From NCBI RefSeq assembly GCF_008330945.1, contig NZ_CP043489.1, positions 558,001 to 622,000 of the forward strand: 64,000 nucleotides of DNA, in the 5' to 3' direction. This DNA is from Labrys sp. KNU-23 (GTDB lineage Bacteria; Pseudomonadota; Alphaproteobacteria; Rhizobiales; Labraceae). Under the pieces are notes generated by a model. That model saw only the letters and a program-made list of their open reading frames with translations, did no database searches and was not told where the DNA came from. Shown here one piece after another: positions 49,974-59,949 of this stretch (within the stretch, counting starts at the first letter, position 1; every line of letters begins with the position of its first letter). Both the position numbers and the translations under genes were made by a program.

Positions 49974-51338
49974 ATGATCAGTGTCTTCGACATCTTCAAG
50001 ATCGGCATCGGGCCCTCGTCCTCGCATACTGTCGGCCCGATGAGGGCCGCGAACCGCTTCGTGCAGTCGCTGCGCAAGCAAGGCCATTTCATCCACACCC
50101 TCCGCATCGAGACAGTGCTCTACGGCTCCTTGGCCTGGACCGGGCACGGGCATGCCAGCGATATCGCCGTGATCCTGGGCCTCGCCGGCGAGGAGCCGGA
50201 AACCGTCGATCCCGAGGCCGTCGCCGCCATTGTCGAGGACGCCACCAGCAAGGGCATGATAGCGCTCGGCGGGCGCCGGGCCATGGGCTTCGAACGCAAT
50301 CGCGACATCGTCTTCGACCGCAAGACCCCGCCCAAGGGCCATCCCAACACCCTGTCCTTCACGGCCTGGAACGAGGACGGCACGGCCCTCGCCACGGAAT
50401 TCTACTATTCCATCGGCGGCGGCTTCGTGCTGGCCGAGGGTGAAACCGGCACGGCACGCGAGACAATGGAAGTCCCCTACCCCTTCCGAAGCGGTGCCGA
50501 CCTGCTGCGTCTGGGCAGCGAGCACAACCTGACCATCGGCGGCATCGTTCTCGCCAACGAAATGGCGGGCCAGCCCGAAGCCGCCATCCGCGAACGACTC
50601 GCCCGCATCCGCGCCGTCATGGATGCCGCCATCGATCGCGGCATGCGCCAGGAGGGCGAACTGCCGGGCGGGCTGCGCGTGAAGCGCCGCGCCAAGGCCC
50701 TGCATGATCGCCTGCTCACCGATATCGGCCGCAATGTTCGCGCCCCGCACGAGGTGATGGACTGGGTTTCGCTCTTCGCCATTGCGGTGAACGAAGAGAA
50801 TGCCGCCGGCGGGCGCGTGGTGACGGCACCCACCAATGGTGCAGCGGGTATCGTGCCGGCCGTGCTGCGCTATTACCGGGATTTCTGCGACTACTCGGAC
50901 GCCGGCGCCGACGAGTTCCTGCTCACGGCCGCCGCCATCGGCATGCTGTTCAAGATGAACGCCTCGATCTCGGGTGCGGAAGTCGGCTGCCAGGGCGAAG
51001 TCGGAGTCGCCGCCTCCATGGCGGCAGGCGGCCTTGCCGCCGCGCTCGGCGGCAATATTGCCCAGGTCGAGAACGCCGCCGAGATCGGCATGGAGCATCA
51101 TCTCGGCATGACCTGCGATCCGATCGGCGGCCTGGTGCAGATCCCCTGCATCGAACGCAATGCCTTCGGTGCCAACAAGGCGATCGCCGCCGCCTCCCTC
51201 GCCTTGCGGGGCGACGGCACACACAAGGTCAGCCTCGACCAGGTGATCACCACCATGCGCGTCACCGGTGCAGACATGCAGTCCAAATACAAGGAAACCT
51301 CGCAAGGCGGCCTCGCCGTCAATGCGGTGGAGTGCTGA
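49974..51338 (+). CDS. sdaA: L-serine ammonia-lyase (serine deaminase), iron-sulfur type
   Basis: 454 residues. Single-chain, iron-sulfur-dependent enzyme giving pyruvate and ammonia from L-serine. It has VFDIFKIGIGPSSSHTVGPMRAANRF, GGRRAMGFE, VVTAPTNGAAGIVPAVLRYY, and the cluster-binding ISGAEVGCQGEVGVAASMAAGGLAAALGG and GMTCDPIGGLVQIPCIERNAFGANKAIAAA. The last residue is Cys (NAVEC), the C-terminal tail that inserts as fourth cluster ligand in this class. ATG 49974 gives the canonical N-terminus; 15 upstream codons are spurious. Confidence 0.97.
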   Translation: MISVFDIFKIGIGPSSSHTVGPMRAANRFVQSLRKQGHFIHTLRIETVLYGSLAWTGHGHASDIAVILGLAGEEPETVDPEAVAAIVEDATSKGMIALGGRRAMGFERNRDIVFDRKTPPKGHPNTLSFTAWNEDGTALATEFYYSIGGGFVLAEGETGTARETMEVPYPFRSGADLLRLGSEHNLTIGGIVLANEMAGQPEAAIRERLARIRAVMDAAIDRGMRQEGELPGGLRVKRRAKALHDRLLTDIGRNVRAPHEVMDWVSLFAIAVNEENAAGGRVVTAPTNGAAGIVPAVLRYYRDFCDYSDAGADEFLLTAAAIGMLFKMNASISGAEVGCQGEVGVAASMAAGGLAAALGGNIAQVENAAEIGMEHHLGMTCDPIGGLVQIPCIERNAFGANKAIAAASLALRGDGTHKVSLDQVITTMRVTGADMQSKYKETSQGGLAVNAVEC

Positions 51339-51460
51339 TGGCCTGTGCACAGCCTTCGCGGTAGGATTAGGATATCCTTAAGCCGGCGTTCGACACCTTG
51401 CGCTTCTCTCGCTGCCGCTGGAGAACGCTCTGAACTCCATTTCCCGCCATTGCTTGAACC

Positions 51461-52000
51461 ATGCCTGATCTCGCTGGCCAGATCCTCATTCTCACCGGTC
51501 CGCCGGGATCTAGAAAAACCACCACGGCCGGCGCCCTGGCCGCCGAACCCGGCGCGCCCACCGTACATCTGCATGCCGATGATTTCTGGCACTTCATTAA
51601 GAATGGTGCGATCCCGCCCTATCTTCCGGAGGCAGATCGGCAGAACGAAATCGTGATCGACGTGCTCTCGCGCACCGCCGAAGCCTATGCCGGCGGCGGT
51701 TATTTCGTGATCGTGGACGGTATCATCGGCCCCTGGTTCCTGCAGCCCTTCAGAGGGCTCGTCGCACCGCTGCATTATGTGGTGTTGCGCCCGCCACTCT
51801 CGACCGCCATCGAACGTTGCCGCCTTCGTGGCGGAGACACGCTCAGCGATCCCGGGCCGATCACCGCGCTGCACCAGCAATTCTCCGCACTGGGCCTGCT
51901 CGAACGCCATGTCATCTTGACCGAGGGGCAATCCCCGACCGGCACGCTCGCGGCCGTCCGCCTGGCCACGGCCAGCGGCTTATTCCGCCTGGCACATTGA
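51461..52000 (+). CDS. P-loop NTPase/kinase-like protein with altered Walker A
   Basis: 179 residues. The N-terminal ILILTGPPGSRKTTTAGALAAEP is a kinase-type P-loop in which the last Gly of GxxGxGK[ST] is Arg (SRK; AGA codon). It continues with VHLHADDFWHFIKNG, PEADRQNEIVIDVLSRTAEAYAGGGYFVIVDGIIGPWFL and ERCRLRGGDTLSDPGPITALHQQFSALGLLERHVIL. This is the chloramphenicol-phosphotransferase-like/zeta-like small-molecule kinase family. The Gly-to-Arg change is expected to impair nucleotide binding, so it may be inactive. It stands alone between sdaA and plsX. Confidence 0.8.
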   Translation: MPDLAGQILILTGPPGSRKTTTAGALAAEPGAPTVHLHADDFWHFIKNGAIPPYLPEADRQNEIVIDVLSRTAEAYAGGGYFVIVDGIIGPWFLQPFRGLVAPLHYVVLRPPLSTAIERCRLRGGDTLSDPGPITALHQQFSALGLLERHVILTEGQSPTGTLAAVRLATASGLFRLAH

Positions 52001-52221
52001 TGGGCCTGGTGAAGCCTCAGCAATTTCTTGCGTCTTCGACCATCCTCACCATGATTTTGACGTGAGAATCGGTCAATCGACGGCTTCCACACCTTGGCCG
52101 TGCCTAAATTCCGGCCATCAACCTTCGCTACACTCTTGTGGTGCATGGTCTTTTGCTGCAAAACGCAGCGCCTCCTCCGCCGTGCGCAGCGGCCAGACGC
52201 AACAGGGCAACCGAACACTTC

Positions 52222-53295
52222 ATGGCTTCCGACAATCGGGCTTCGAAAATTCGTATCGCTCTCGACGCGATGGGGGGCGACCACGGCCCCACGGTCGTGA
52301 TTCCGGCTGCCGAGCTGGCACTCACCCGCCATCCCGATCTGAGCTTCTCGTTCTATGGCGACGAAGCCGCCATCGCCCCGCTGCTGGCGGCTCATCCGCG
52401 CCTTCAGGCCGTCTCCACCACGCATCACACCGACATCGCCATCCGCATGGACGACAAGCCGAGCCATGCGCTGCGCTATGGCCGCAAGAAATCCTCGATG
52501 TGGCTGGCCATCGACGCCATCAACAAGGGCGAGGCCGACGCCACCGTCTCGGCCGGCAATACCGGTGCGCTGATGGCGATGGCGCGCTTCTGCCTGCGCA
52601 CGCTCGCCGAAATCGACCGCCCCGCCATCGCCGCGCTGTGGCCCACCTTGCGGGGCGAATCGATCGTCCTCGATGTCGGTGCCTCGATCGGCGCCGATTC
52701 GAACGCACTGATCGACATGGCGGTGATGGGGGCGGCCATGGCCCGCATCGTGCTGGGCGTGGAAAAGCCCACGGTCGGCCTGCTCAATGTCGGCGTCGAG
52801 GAGGTCAAGGGCCTCGAAATGGTGCGGGAAGCGGGCCGCATTCTGCGCGAGACCGGCCTGCCCGATTTGACCTATCACGGTTTCGTCGAGGGTGACGACC
52901 TCGGCAAGGGCACCGTCGACGTGGTGGTGACCGAGGGTTTTGCCGGCAATATCGCCCTCAAGACCGCCGAAGGCACGGCCAAGCAGATCGCCTCCTACCT
53001 GCGCTCGGCCATGTCACGCACCTTGATGGCGCGCATCGGTTATCTCTTCGCCCGCGGCGCCTTCCAGGCCCTGCGCGAAAAACTCGATCCCAACCGCGTC
53101 AATGGCGGTGTCTTCCTCGGCCTCAACGGCATCGTCATCAAGAGCCATGGCGGTGCCAATGCCGAAGGTTACGCTGCCGCCATCGATCTGGCCTATGATA
53201 TGGTGAAACAAGATCTCATGACGAAAATCACCGAAAGCCTGAGCTTCGACCACCGCGCCGTGATGGCCGCCGCCAGCAATCCGGACGCTGCATAA
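52222..53295 (+). CDS. plsX: Phosphate acyltransferase PlsX
   Basis: 357 residues. It makes acyl-phosphate from acyl-ACP for phospholipid synthesis. [94 protein letters not shown] and [20 protein letters not shown] are all present. ATG 52222 gives the family-standard N-terminus; the longer frame from 52138 is Pro/Ala-rich. The stop overlaps the fabH start (TAATG). The expected upstream DUF177 (YceD) gene of many alphaproteobacteria is not adjacent. Confidence 0.97.
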   Translation: MASDNRASKIRIALDAMGGDHGPTVVIPAAELALTRHPDLSFSFYGDEAAIAPLLAAHPRLQAVSTTHHTDIAIRMDDKPSHALRYGRKKSSMWLAIDAINKGEADATVSAGNTGALMAMARFCLRTLAEIDRPAIAALWPTLRGESIVLDVGASIGADSNALIDMAVMGAAMARIVLGVEKPTVGLLNVGVEEVKGLEMVREAGRILRETGLPDLTYHGFVEGDDLGKGTVDVVVTEGFAGNIALKTAEGTAKQIASYLRSAMSRTLMARIGYLFARGAFQALREKLDPNRVNGGVFLGLNGIVIKSHGGANAEGYAAAIDLAYDMVKQDLMTKITESLSFDHRAVMAAASNPDAA

Positions 53296-54272
53296 TGGCG
53301 ACAATCCGTTCCGTCATCCGGGGCATCGGCTCCTATCTGCCCGAAAAACGCGTCACCAATGAGGAGTTGTCGACGCTCGTCGACACCTCCGATGAATGGA
53401 TCGTGCAGCGCACCGGCATCCGCGCCCGCCACCAGGCCGCGGAAGGTGAGTTCACGTCGCATCTCGCCACCAAGGCCGCCGAGCGCGCTTTGGCCGATGC
53501 CGGCCTCAAGGGCTCCGACATCGACCTGATCGTGATGGCGACCTCGACGCCCGACAACACCTTCCCCGCCACGGCCACCACCGTGCAGGCCAATATCGGC
53601 ATGACCGGCGGCGCTGCCTTCGACGTTCAGGCCGTGTGCACCGGTTTCGTCTATGGTCTTTCCATCGCCGACAATTTCCTGCGCTCCGGTTCGGCCAAGC
53701 ATGCCCTCGTCATCGGCGCCGAGACCTATTCGCGCATTCTGGACTGGTCGGACCGCACCACCTGCGTGCTGTTCGGCGACGGTGCCGGCGCCGTGGTGGT
53801 CGAAGCCACGATGAATGACGGTTCGATCCACGATCAAGGCGTGCTGGCGACCAAGCTGCGCTCGGACGGGCGCCACAAGTCCAAGCTCTACGTCGATGGC
53901 GGCGCCTCCACCACCGGTACCGTCGGCAAGCTGCGCATGGACGGCAAGGAGGTCTTCAAGCTCGCCGTCGGCATGGTGCCGCAGATCATCATCGACACCA
54001 TGGACGATCTCGGCCTGCCCTATGACGCCGTGGATTGGTTCGTGCCGCACCAGGCCAATGCCCGCATCATCCACGCCACCGCCGAGAAGCTCGGCTTGCC
54101 GCCGGAGAAGGTTGTGCTCACCGTCGCCGAGCATGCCAACACCTCCTCGGCCTCGATTCCCCTGGCCCTCGATACCGCGGTCAAGGACGGGCGCATCAAG
54201 CGAGGCGACCTCGTCCTGCTCGAAGCCATGGGCGGCGGCTTCACCTGGGGCGCGGCCCTGATCCGCTGGTAG
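53295..54272 (+). CDS. fabH: 3-oxoacyl-ACP synthase III
   Basis: 325 residues. It starts fatty acid synthesis by condensing acetyl-CoA with malonyl-ACP. Catalytic Cys in [18 protein letters not shown], His in [21 protein letters not shown] and Asn in [18 protein letters not shown] complete the FabH triad. The N-terminus [21 protein letters not shown] and [18 protein letters not shown] end are standard. Its ATG shares a base with the plsX stop, so the two are translationally coupled. Confidence 0.98.
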   Translation: MATIRSVIRGIGSYLPEKRVTNEELSTLVDTSDEWIVQRTGIRARHQAAEGEFTSHLATKAAERALADAGLKGSDIDLIVMATSTPDNTFPATATTVQANIGMTGGAAFDVQAVCTGFVYGLSIADNFLRSGSAKHALVIGAETYSRILDWSDRTTCVLFGDGAGAVVVEATMNDGSIHDQGVLATKLRSDGRHKSKLYVDGGASTTGTVGKLRMDGKEVFKLAVGMVPQIIIDTMDDLGLPYDAVDWFVPHQANARIIHATAEKLGLPPEKVVLTVAEHANTSSASIPLALDTAVKDGRIKRGDLVLLEAMGGGFTWGAALIRW

Positions 54273-54527
54273 TCTGACGAATTTGACGGTTGCCTGACCG
54301 AAGCGGAAGCGAACGCCGGTTTCGATTGGTGGTTGACCTTGACCGATTTCGTCAATAGCTTCGCGTTTTCAGTGACATAGAGTCGGGACTTCAGTGCCGG
54401 CCCTGCTGGGATGATTTGCGGGGCGGATTCGTGGCGGGACAGGCTTCCCGCAGTTCCGGGCCGCATCGAACGAATAACAGACAGGTGGCCTCTTCATGGA
54501 GCCTGTCCAACGTGGGGCATGAAAGCG

Positions 54528-54845
54528 ATGGCGGGAAATACCGTCACAAGAGCAGATCTTTGCGAGGCGGTTTACCAGAAAGTAGGCCTGTCGCGGACCG
54601 AGTCGTCCGAACTGGTCGAGATGGTCTTGCATGAAATCTCGAGCTGCCTCGAGCGCGGCGAGACGGTGAAGCTGTCGTCCTTCGGCTCCTTCGTCGTGCG
54701 CTCCAAGGGCGAGCGTATCGGCCGCAATCCCAAGACCGGCAAGGAAGTGCCGATCTCCCCACGCCGCGTCATGGTCTTCAAGCCTTCCAACATTCTCAAG
54801 GCTCAGATCAATGGCGAGAATGTCGATGGCATTGCCGACGACTAG
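54528..54845 (+). CDS. ihfA: Integration host factor subunit alpha
   Basis: 105 residues. HU/IHF fold: [91 protein letters not shown]. The conserved Pro in RNPKTG that kinks DNA is present. Together with IhfB (not in this window) it bends DNA. ATG 54528 fits the family start; ATG 54519 (three residues longer) is equally possible and has a GGGG closer by. Follows fabH by 255 bp, as in most alphaproteobacteria. Confidence 0.96.
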   Translation: MAGNTVTRADLCEAVYQKVGLSRTESSELVEMVLHEISSCLERGETVKLSSFGSFVVRSKGERIGRNPKTGKEVPISPRRVMVFKPSNILKAQINGENVDGIADD

Positions 54846-55157
54846 TCGAGCTCCTGCTTTGGCTCTCATTGGCCAAGGGCATAGTGGACTGATCAGTCCT
54901 GTTTTCTCCGAGAAGGAAATTCCTGGTCTGCCGGTACCGGGCGGCTGCGTGATCGGAGGTTCCTGAATCGACCCGCAGTTGCAGCCGCCTCCGCCTGCTG
55001 GCAGCGGCCTTCTCTTTCCCCTCCGACGGTTTCAAACTACCACTCGATGATGTTTTGGGTTGGAAACAAGTGATAAACGCTTGTCTTTCATCACAGAATC
55101 GGACGAGTGATAAGGGAAAGGCACGATTCGCCGCTTTCCGCTCGGGAGTCCGGCAGC
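54846..55157. other. Intergenic region between ihfA and MerR gene
   Basis: No gene seen in 312 bases. A perfect palindrome GGACTG-ATCAGTCC-type site (54886-54899) followed by TGTTTTCT may serve as weak ihfA terminator. GCGGCTGC near 54950 pairs with GCAGCCGC near 54983. The MerR promoter is presumably in 55040-55140. Confidence 0.4.
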
Positions 55158-55811
55158 ATGGAAAAAGCACCTGACGCGTTCCGCACGATCAGCGAGGTCG
55201 CCGAGGATCTCGACCTGCCCCAGCACGTCCTGCGCTTCTGGGAAACTCGTTTCAGTCAGATCAAGCCGCTGAAGCGCGGCGGGGGGCGACGCTATTATCG
55301 CCCCGACGACATCGATCTGCTCAAGGGCATTCGCTACTATCTCTATGGCGAAGGCTACACCATCAAGGGCGTTCAGCGCATCCTCAAGGAGCGTGGCAAC
55401 CGGCATGTGATCGAGATCGGCCGGGCGCAGAACGAGGATTACGTACCACCCGTCGCCGTGATCCCGCGGGCAGACGAGGAAGAGCGTCGCCGCGAGCGGG
55501 CCGAATGGCCCGAAGCGGAAGCATCTCCACATGGCGGTTCCGGGGGGGATTACGACGAGGCCGACGATCGGGTCGAGCCGGTCTTCGACGACGAGCCCGA
55601 AGCTTATGAGCCACCGCCGGCCCAGGCCTCGCTGCCATTGTCATCTCTCGCAGCGCCCCCCATGCGCAGCGAGCCGCGCCCTGCCCCGCCACCCGTCTCT
55701 CGCACAGAAGGCGGCGGCGTATCGCTGAGCGACGAACGCCGCAGGCGGCTGCAGACGGTGCTGCTGGAACTGGGCGAGTGCAAGCACATCCTCGAAGCCG
55801 CCCGCGGTTGA
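55158..55811 (+). CDS. MerR-family transcriptional regulator of the plsX-fabH-ihfA cluster
   Basis: 217 residues. N-terminal MerR winged helix: [71 protein letters not shown]. Then a long disordered Glu/Pro/Ala-rich linker and a short C-terminal helix ([22 protein letters not shown]). This MerR follows ihfA in most Rhizobiales; its target is not firmly known. GGGAG precedes ATG 55158 by about 10 bases. No cysteine pattern of metal sensors. Confidence 0.9.
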   Translation: MEKAPDAFRTISEVAEDLDLPQHVLRFWETRFSQIKPLKRGGGRRYYRPDDIDLLKGIRYYLYGEGYTIKGVQRILKERGNRHVIEIGRAQNEDYVPPVAVIPRADEEERRRERAEWPEAEASPHGGSGGDYDEADDRVEPVFDDEPEAYEPPPAQASLPLSSLAAPPMRSEPRPAPPPVSRTEGGGVSLSDERRRRLQTVLLELGECKHILEAARG

Positions 55812-55835
55812 TGGATTCGTCCGGCGGGACCCGTC

Positions 55836-55927
55836 GCGGCTGGGACCGCGGACGTCCCGTCCGTTCTGCCTATCCAGGCCGGCGGGGCATTTCAAGATGC
55901 GGACGAGACGTCCGCGATCCCAGCCGC
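55836..55927. repeat. 21-bp inverted repeat, dispersed-repeat type
   Basis: GCGGCTGGGACCGCGGACGTC-type arm (55836-55856) pairs with 55907-55927, with a single mismatch. The intervening 50 bases include AGGCCGGCGGGGC. Similar GGGACCGCGGACGTC...GGACGAGACGTCCGC units are a common interspersed element in alphaproteobacteria. It separates the MerR gene from the following oxidoreductase gene and may terminate transcription. Confidence 0.7.
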
Positions 55928-55955
55928 AGTGCCATAACAAGAAGGCTTCGAGGAA

Positions 55956-57587
55956 TTGGCTGACGCAACTTCGCCCGCGGCCCGCAGCGCGAACGCTCCC
56001 TATGATGCGGTCATCATCGGCGGTGGCCATAACGGCCTGTCCTGCGCCTATTATCTTGCCCGGGCTGGCCGGAAGGTGAAGGTGCTGGAGCGCCGTTCCG
56101 TGGTCGGCGGCGCCGCGGTGACGGAGGAGTTCCATCCGGGCTTTCGCAACTCGGTGGCCTCCTACACGGTGAGCCTGCTCAATCCCAAGATCATCCGCGA
56201 CATGGAACTGGAGCGCCATGGCCTGAAGGTGGTCGAGCGCCAGGCCTCCAATTTCTTCCCCTTTCCCGACGGGCGCTACATCCTCTCCGGCGAAGGCCGC
56301 ACCCAGAACGAGATTGCCAAGTTCAGCCAGAAGGATGCCGCGCGCTTCCCGGCCTATTGCGACGAGATCGACACCATCGCCGACGTGCTGCGCGATCTCA
56401 TCCTGGAAACGCCGCCCAACGTCTCCGATGACGGCTGGTTCGGCTCGCTGCCGGAATTGCTGCGCGCCGGCAAGCTCGGCCATCGCCTGTCCAAGCTCGA
56501 CATGCACCATCGCCGCGTGCTGCTCGACCTCTTCACCAAATCGGCCAGCGATTACCTCGACTATTGGTTCGAAAGCCCCGAGGCCAGGGTGCTGTTCGGC
56601 TTCGATTCCATCGTCGGCTCCTATGCCGCCCCCTCGACGCCGGGCTCGGCCTATGTGCTGCTGCATCATGTCTTCGGCGAGGTGAATGGCAAGAAGGGCG
56701 CCTGGGGCCATGCCATAGGCGGCATGGGCGCCATCACCCAGGCCATGGCCAAGGCTGCCCGCGAGGCCGGCGCCGAAATCGAGACCGACGCGCCCGTCCG
56801 TCGGCTCATCGTGGAGAAGGGCGTCACTGATGGCGTCGAACTGGAGGATGGCCGCGTCATCCGCGCCAAGGCCGTCGCCGCGAATATCGGCCCGCGTCTG
56901 CTCTTCGACAAGATCGTACCCGAAGATGCCGTGCCGGCCGATTTCCTGCAGCGCATCCGTCGCTTCAAATGCGGATCGGGCGTGCTGCGCATGAACGTGG
57001 CGCTCTCCGAGTTGCCCAGCTTCACCGCCCTGCCGGGCCGCGAACAAGGCATCCACCACACCGCCGGCATCATCATCGGGCCGAGCCTCGATTACATGGA
57101 AGATGCCTTCCTGGAGGCCCGTCGCCATGGCTGGAGCCGGCAGCCCATCGTCGAGATGCTGATCCCCTCCACGCTCGACGATACGCTTGCTCCCCAGGGC
57201 CAGCACGTCGCCAGCCTGTTCTGCCAATATGTGGCACCGCAATTGCCGAACGGCGAAAGCTGGGATGCCCATCGCGAGGAGGTCGCCGACCTGATGATCG
57301 ACACGGTCGAGCGCTATGCCCCCGGTTTCAGGCAGAGCGTGCTTGGCCGCCAGGTGCTGACGCCGCTCGACCTCGAACGGATATTCGGCCTCGTCGGCGG
57401 CGACATCTTCCACGGCACCTTGTCGCTCGACCAGCTGTTCTCGGCCCGGCCGATGCTCGGCTATGGCGATTACCGCACGCCCGTGAAGGGGCTCTATATC
57501 TGTGGCTCCGGTACTCATCCCGGTGGCGGCGTCACCGGCGCGCCAGGCCACAACGCCGCCCGGGAAATGCTCTGCGACCGAGTCTGA
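55956..57587 (+). CDS. Phytoene-desaturase-like FAD oxidoreductase (PYROXD2/CrtI family)
   Basis: 543 residues. N-terminal dinucleotide-binding YDAVIIGGGHNGLSCAYYLARAGRKVKVLERRSVVGGAAVTEEFHPGFRNSVASYTVSLL, mid-protein FGFDSIVGSYAAPSTPGSAYVLLHHVFGEVNGKKGAWGHAIGGMGAITQAMAKAAREAGAEI, and the C-terminal FAD motif GLYICGSGTHPGGGVTGAPGHNAAREML. Resembles PYROXD2-type enzymes, not true carotenoid desaturases; no carotenoid genes are adjacent. Start TTG 55956, with AAGG about 9 bases upstream; no ATG is available before the Rossmann motif. Substrate unknown. Confidence 0.9.
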   Translation: MADATSPAARSANAPYDAVIIGGGHNGLSCAYYLARAGRKVKVLERRSVVGGAAVTEEFHPGFRNSVASYTVSLLNPKIIRDMELERHGLKVVERQASNFFPFPDGRYILSGEGRTQNEIAKFSQKDAARFPAYCDEIDTIADVLRDLILETPPNVSDDGWFGSLPELLRAGKLGHRLSKLDMHHRRVLLDLFTKSASDYLDYWFESPEARVLFGFDSIVGSYAAPSTPGSAYVLLHHVFGEVNGKKGAWGHAIGGMGAITQAMAKAAREAGAEIETDAPVRRLIVEKGVTDGVELEDGRVIRAKAVAANIGPRLLFDKIVPEDAVPADFLQRIRRFKCGSGVLRMNVALSELPSFTALPGREQGIHHTAGIIIGPSLDYMEDAFLEARRHGWSRQPIVEMLIPSTLDDTLAPQGQHVASLFCQYVAPQLPNGESWDAHREEVADLMIDTVERYAPGFRQSVLGRQVLTPLDLERIFGLVGGDIFHGTLSLDQLFSARPMLGYGDYRTPVKGLYICGSGTHPGGGVTGAPGHNAAREMLCDRV

Positions 57588-57684
57588 TTGAGTGGTAGTG
57601 GTAGCGGTGGCGGGCAGATACCCCGCCACCCATCACAGGGCCATGTTATTGCCCACGGTGCGGTGAGCCGTTACCCAGCCGCAA

Positions 57685-59949
57685 TCACAGCAACTCCTCG
57701 ATGGCGATCGGGAAGTTCCTCACGCGCTTGCCGGTCGCATGCCAGACGGCATTCGCCACCGCGCCCGCCGTACCGGTGATGCCGATCTCGCCGACACCCT
57801 TGATGCCGAGCGCGTTGACATGGGGATCGTGCTCCTCGACCAGGATGGCCTCCAGCGAGGGCACGTCGGCATTCACGGGCACGTGGTATTCGGCGAGATC
57901 CGCATTCATGATTCGCCCCGAACGGTGGTCGACAACCGCATGTTCGTGCAGGGCGAAGGAGACGCCCCAGATCATGCCCCCCAGATACTGGCTGCGAACC
58001 AGATGGGGATTGACGATCCGGCCGGCGGCAAAGGCGCCGACGAGGCGGCTGACACGCGCCTGCCCGAGATCGGGATCGACCTTGACCTCGGCGAAAACAG
58101 CGCCGTGGGCATGCATGGCATAATTGGCCTGCGACGCCGGATCGGCGCTGCTGCGTCCCCGAGCCTCGATCTCCGCCAGCCCCGCCCGTACGAGGATGTC
58201 GCCATAGCTCTCGCTGCGGCTTTCGTCGTCGCGGCGGAAGAGCCGGCCCTCGCGGGCGATCACGCCGGCATTGCCGGCGCCGAACAGCGGCGAGCGCTCG
58301 TCGCCCATAGCCAGTTCGGCCAACCTGGCGATCACCGCCGCGCCGGCCTCATGGATCGCAGAACCGGCCGTGGCCGTATGCGCCGAACCACCTGCGATGC
58401 CCGCATCCGGCAGGTCCGAAGTGCCAGCCCGGAATTCCACACGATCGAGGTCGAGCCCCAGGCCATCGGCGGCGATCTGCGCCAAGGCAGTCCAGGCGCC
58501 CTGCCCCATGTCATGGGCGCCGGTTTCCATCAGGCCGGAACCGTCTTGCCGGATCACCGCCCGCGCCTCGGCCTGGAACATCAAGGCCGGGAAGATCGCC
58601 GTCCCCATGCCCCAGCCGACGAGAAAGCCGGCCTCGTCGCGCATCTGACGGGGAGCAAGCGGCCGGCCGGCCCAGCCGAAGCGCTTGGCGCCTTCGGCAT
58701 AGCATTCGCGCAGGGCCTTGGAGGAGAACGGCTTGCCGGTGGTCGGTTCGATCTCCGCATAGTTCCTGAGCCGGAACTCGAGCGGATCGATGCCGCTTGC
58801 CCAGGCCGCCTCGTCCATCGCGCTCTCCAGGGCAATGGAGCCTGAAGCCTCACCGGGCGCCCGCATGAACAGCGGCGTTCCCGTATCCGTCCGCACGGCA
58901 TCATAGGTGGTGGCAATGGCGGGACTGGCATAAAGCGCATGCGAGGCGCCGGCCGCTGGCTCGAAGAAATCGTCGAAGGTCGACGAAGCCGTCAAGGCGT
59001 GATGGACCAGTGCCGTCAACGCCCCGTCTCTGGCAACTCCGAGCCGCAAGGTCTGGCGGGTTGGGGCACGGTGGCCCACCGGGCCATACATCTGATCGCG
59101 CCTTAGCACGAGCTTCACCGGCCGGCCGACCAGACGGGCAGCCATGATCCCCAGGACCTGGGGACCGGCAACGAGACCCTTGCAGCCGAAGCCGCCGCCG
59201 AGAAACGGGCTGCGGATGTGGATCTTGTCGGGCGCGATGCCGAAAAGCCCGGCAATGCGACCCTGCGCCATCACCATGCCCTGGCTCGGCGTGTCGATCG
59301 ACAGGGTATCGCCCTGCCAATGCGCGACGATGGCATGCGGCTCGATCGGATTGTGATACTGGGCCGGGGTTTCGTAGACGGCCTCCACCCGCTTGTCCGC
59401 CTTGGCAAAGCCGGCCTCGAGGTCACCATGCACGGCCTGCGAGGGACTGCCGACGCCCACGGCCGACGGCACGAAACTGTCACCGTCGAGGCCGACCCGC
59501 GCCGTCTCCGCTTCGTAGCGCGGCGCCAGCAGCGCGGCGCCTTCCGTGGCCGCCTCCAGCGATTGCGCGATCACCACGGCGATCGGCTGGCCGGCATAGC
59601 GCACGCGATCATTCTGCAGGAGATCGAGCCGGAACATGAAGGGATGCTCCTTGGCATCCGGGTCCTGCGCCAAGGCAGGCTTGCGATCAGGCGTCATCAC
59701 CTCCACCACGCCCGGATGGGCCTTGGCGGCTTCGGTGTCGAGAAAGGCAACCCGGCCGCGGGCGATCTGCGCCACCGCCGTCACGGCATAGAGCATGCCG
59801 GCAGGATGATTGTCGGCCGCATAGCGCGCGGCCCCGGTGACCTTGAGCACGCCGTCGCGGCGGGTCAGGGGCTGGCCGATATTGGAACCGTGCCGGACAT
59901 GAGCCGGAGCCCGGTTGAGCTTGAGGTCAGGTGTGACGGGTTCAGGCAT
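57685..59949 (-). CDS. Molybdopterin-binding large subunit of xanthine dehydrogenase-family enzyme (PaoC-like)
   Basis: 754 residues from ATG 59949. Molybdenum hydroxylase motifs are TRRDGVLKVTGAARYAAD, HNPIEPHAIVAHWQGD, SPFLGGGFGCKG, RAPGEASGSIALESAMDEAAW, GAHDMGQGAWTALAQIAADGLGLD, and the catalytic-base GVGEIGITG near the C-terminus. It binds Mo-molybdopterin-cytosine-dinucleotide and would hydroxylate an aldehyde or N-heterocycle. It overlaps the FAD subunit by 8 bases. The split three-gene order 2Fe2S-FAD-Mo is that of PaoABC/YagTSR. Substrate unknown; the surroundings give no hint. Confidence 0.94.
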   Translation of the reverse strand: MPEPVTPDLKLNRAPAHVRHGSNIGQPLTRRDGVLKVTGAARYAADNHPAGMLYAVTAVAQIARGRVAFLDTEAAKAHPGVVEVMTPDRKPALAQDPDAKEHPFMFRLDLLQNDRVRYAGQPIAVVIAQSLEAATEGAALLAPRYEAETARVGLDGDSFVPSAVGVGSPSQAVHGDLEAGFAKADKRVEAVYETPAQYHNPIEPHAIVAHWQGDTLSIDTPSQGMVMAQGRIAGLFGIAPDKIHIRSPFLGGGFGCKGLVAGPQVLGIMAARLVGRPVKLVLRRDQMYGPVGHRAPTRQTLRLGVARDGALTALVHHALTASSTFDDFFEPAAGASHALYASPAIATTYDAVRTDTGTPLFMRAPGEASGSIALESAMDEAAWASGIDPLEFRLRNYAEIEPTTGKPFSSKALRECYAEGAKRFGWAGRPLAPRQMRDEAGFLVGWGMGTAIFPALMFQAEARAVIRQDGSGLMETGAHDMGQGAWTALAQIAADGLGLDLDRVEFRAGTSDLPDAGIAGGSAHTATAGSAIHEAGAAVIARLAELAMGDERSPLFGAGNAGVIAREGRLFRRDDESRSESYGDILVRAGLAEIEARGRSSADPASQANYAMHAHGAVFAEVKVDPDLGQARVSRLVGAFAAGRIVNPHLVRSQYLGGMIWGVSFALHEHAVVDHRSGRIMNADLAEYHVPVNADVPSLEAILVEEHDPHVNALGIKGVGEIGITGTAGAVANAVWHATGKRVRNFPIAIEELL

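Noticed and set aside
49965..51350. 461-codon open frame opposite sdaA
   Set aside because: Antisense to a complete serine deaminase with all cluster cysteines; not coding.
55641..57629. 662-codon open frame opposite the FAD oxidoreductase
   Set aside because: Antisense to a recognised gene and runs through the dispersed repeat; no domain recognised.
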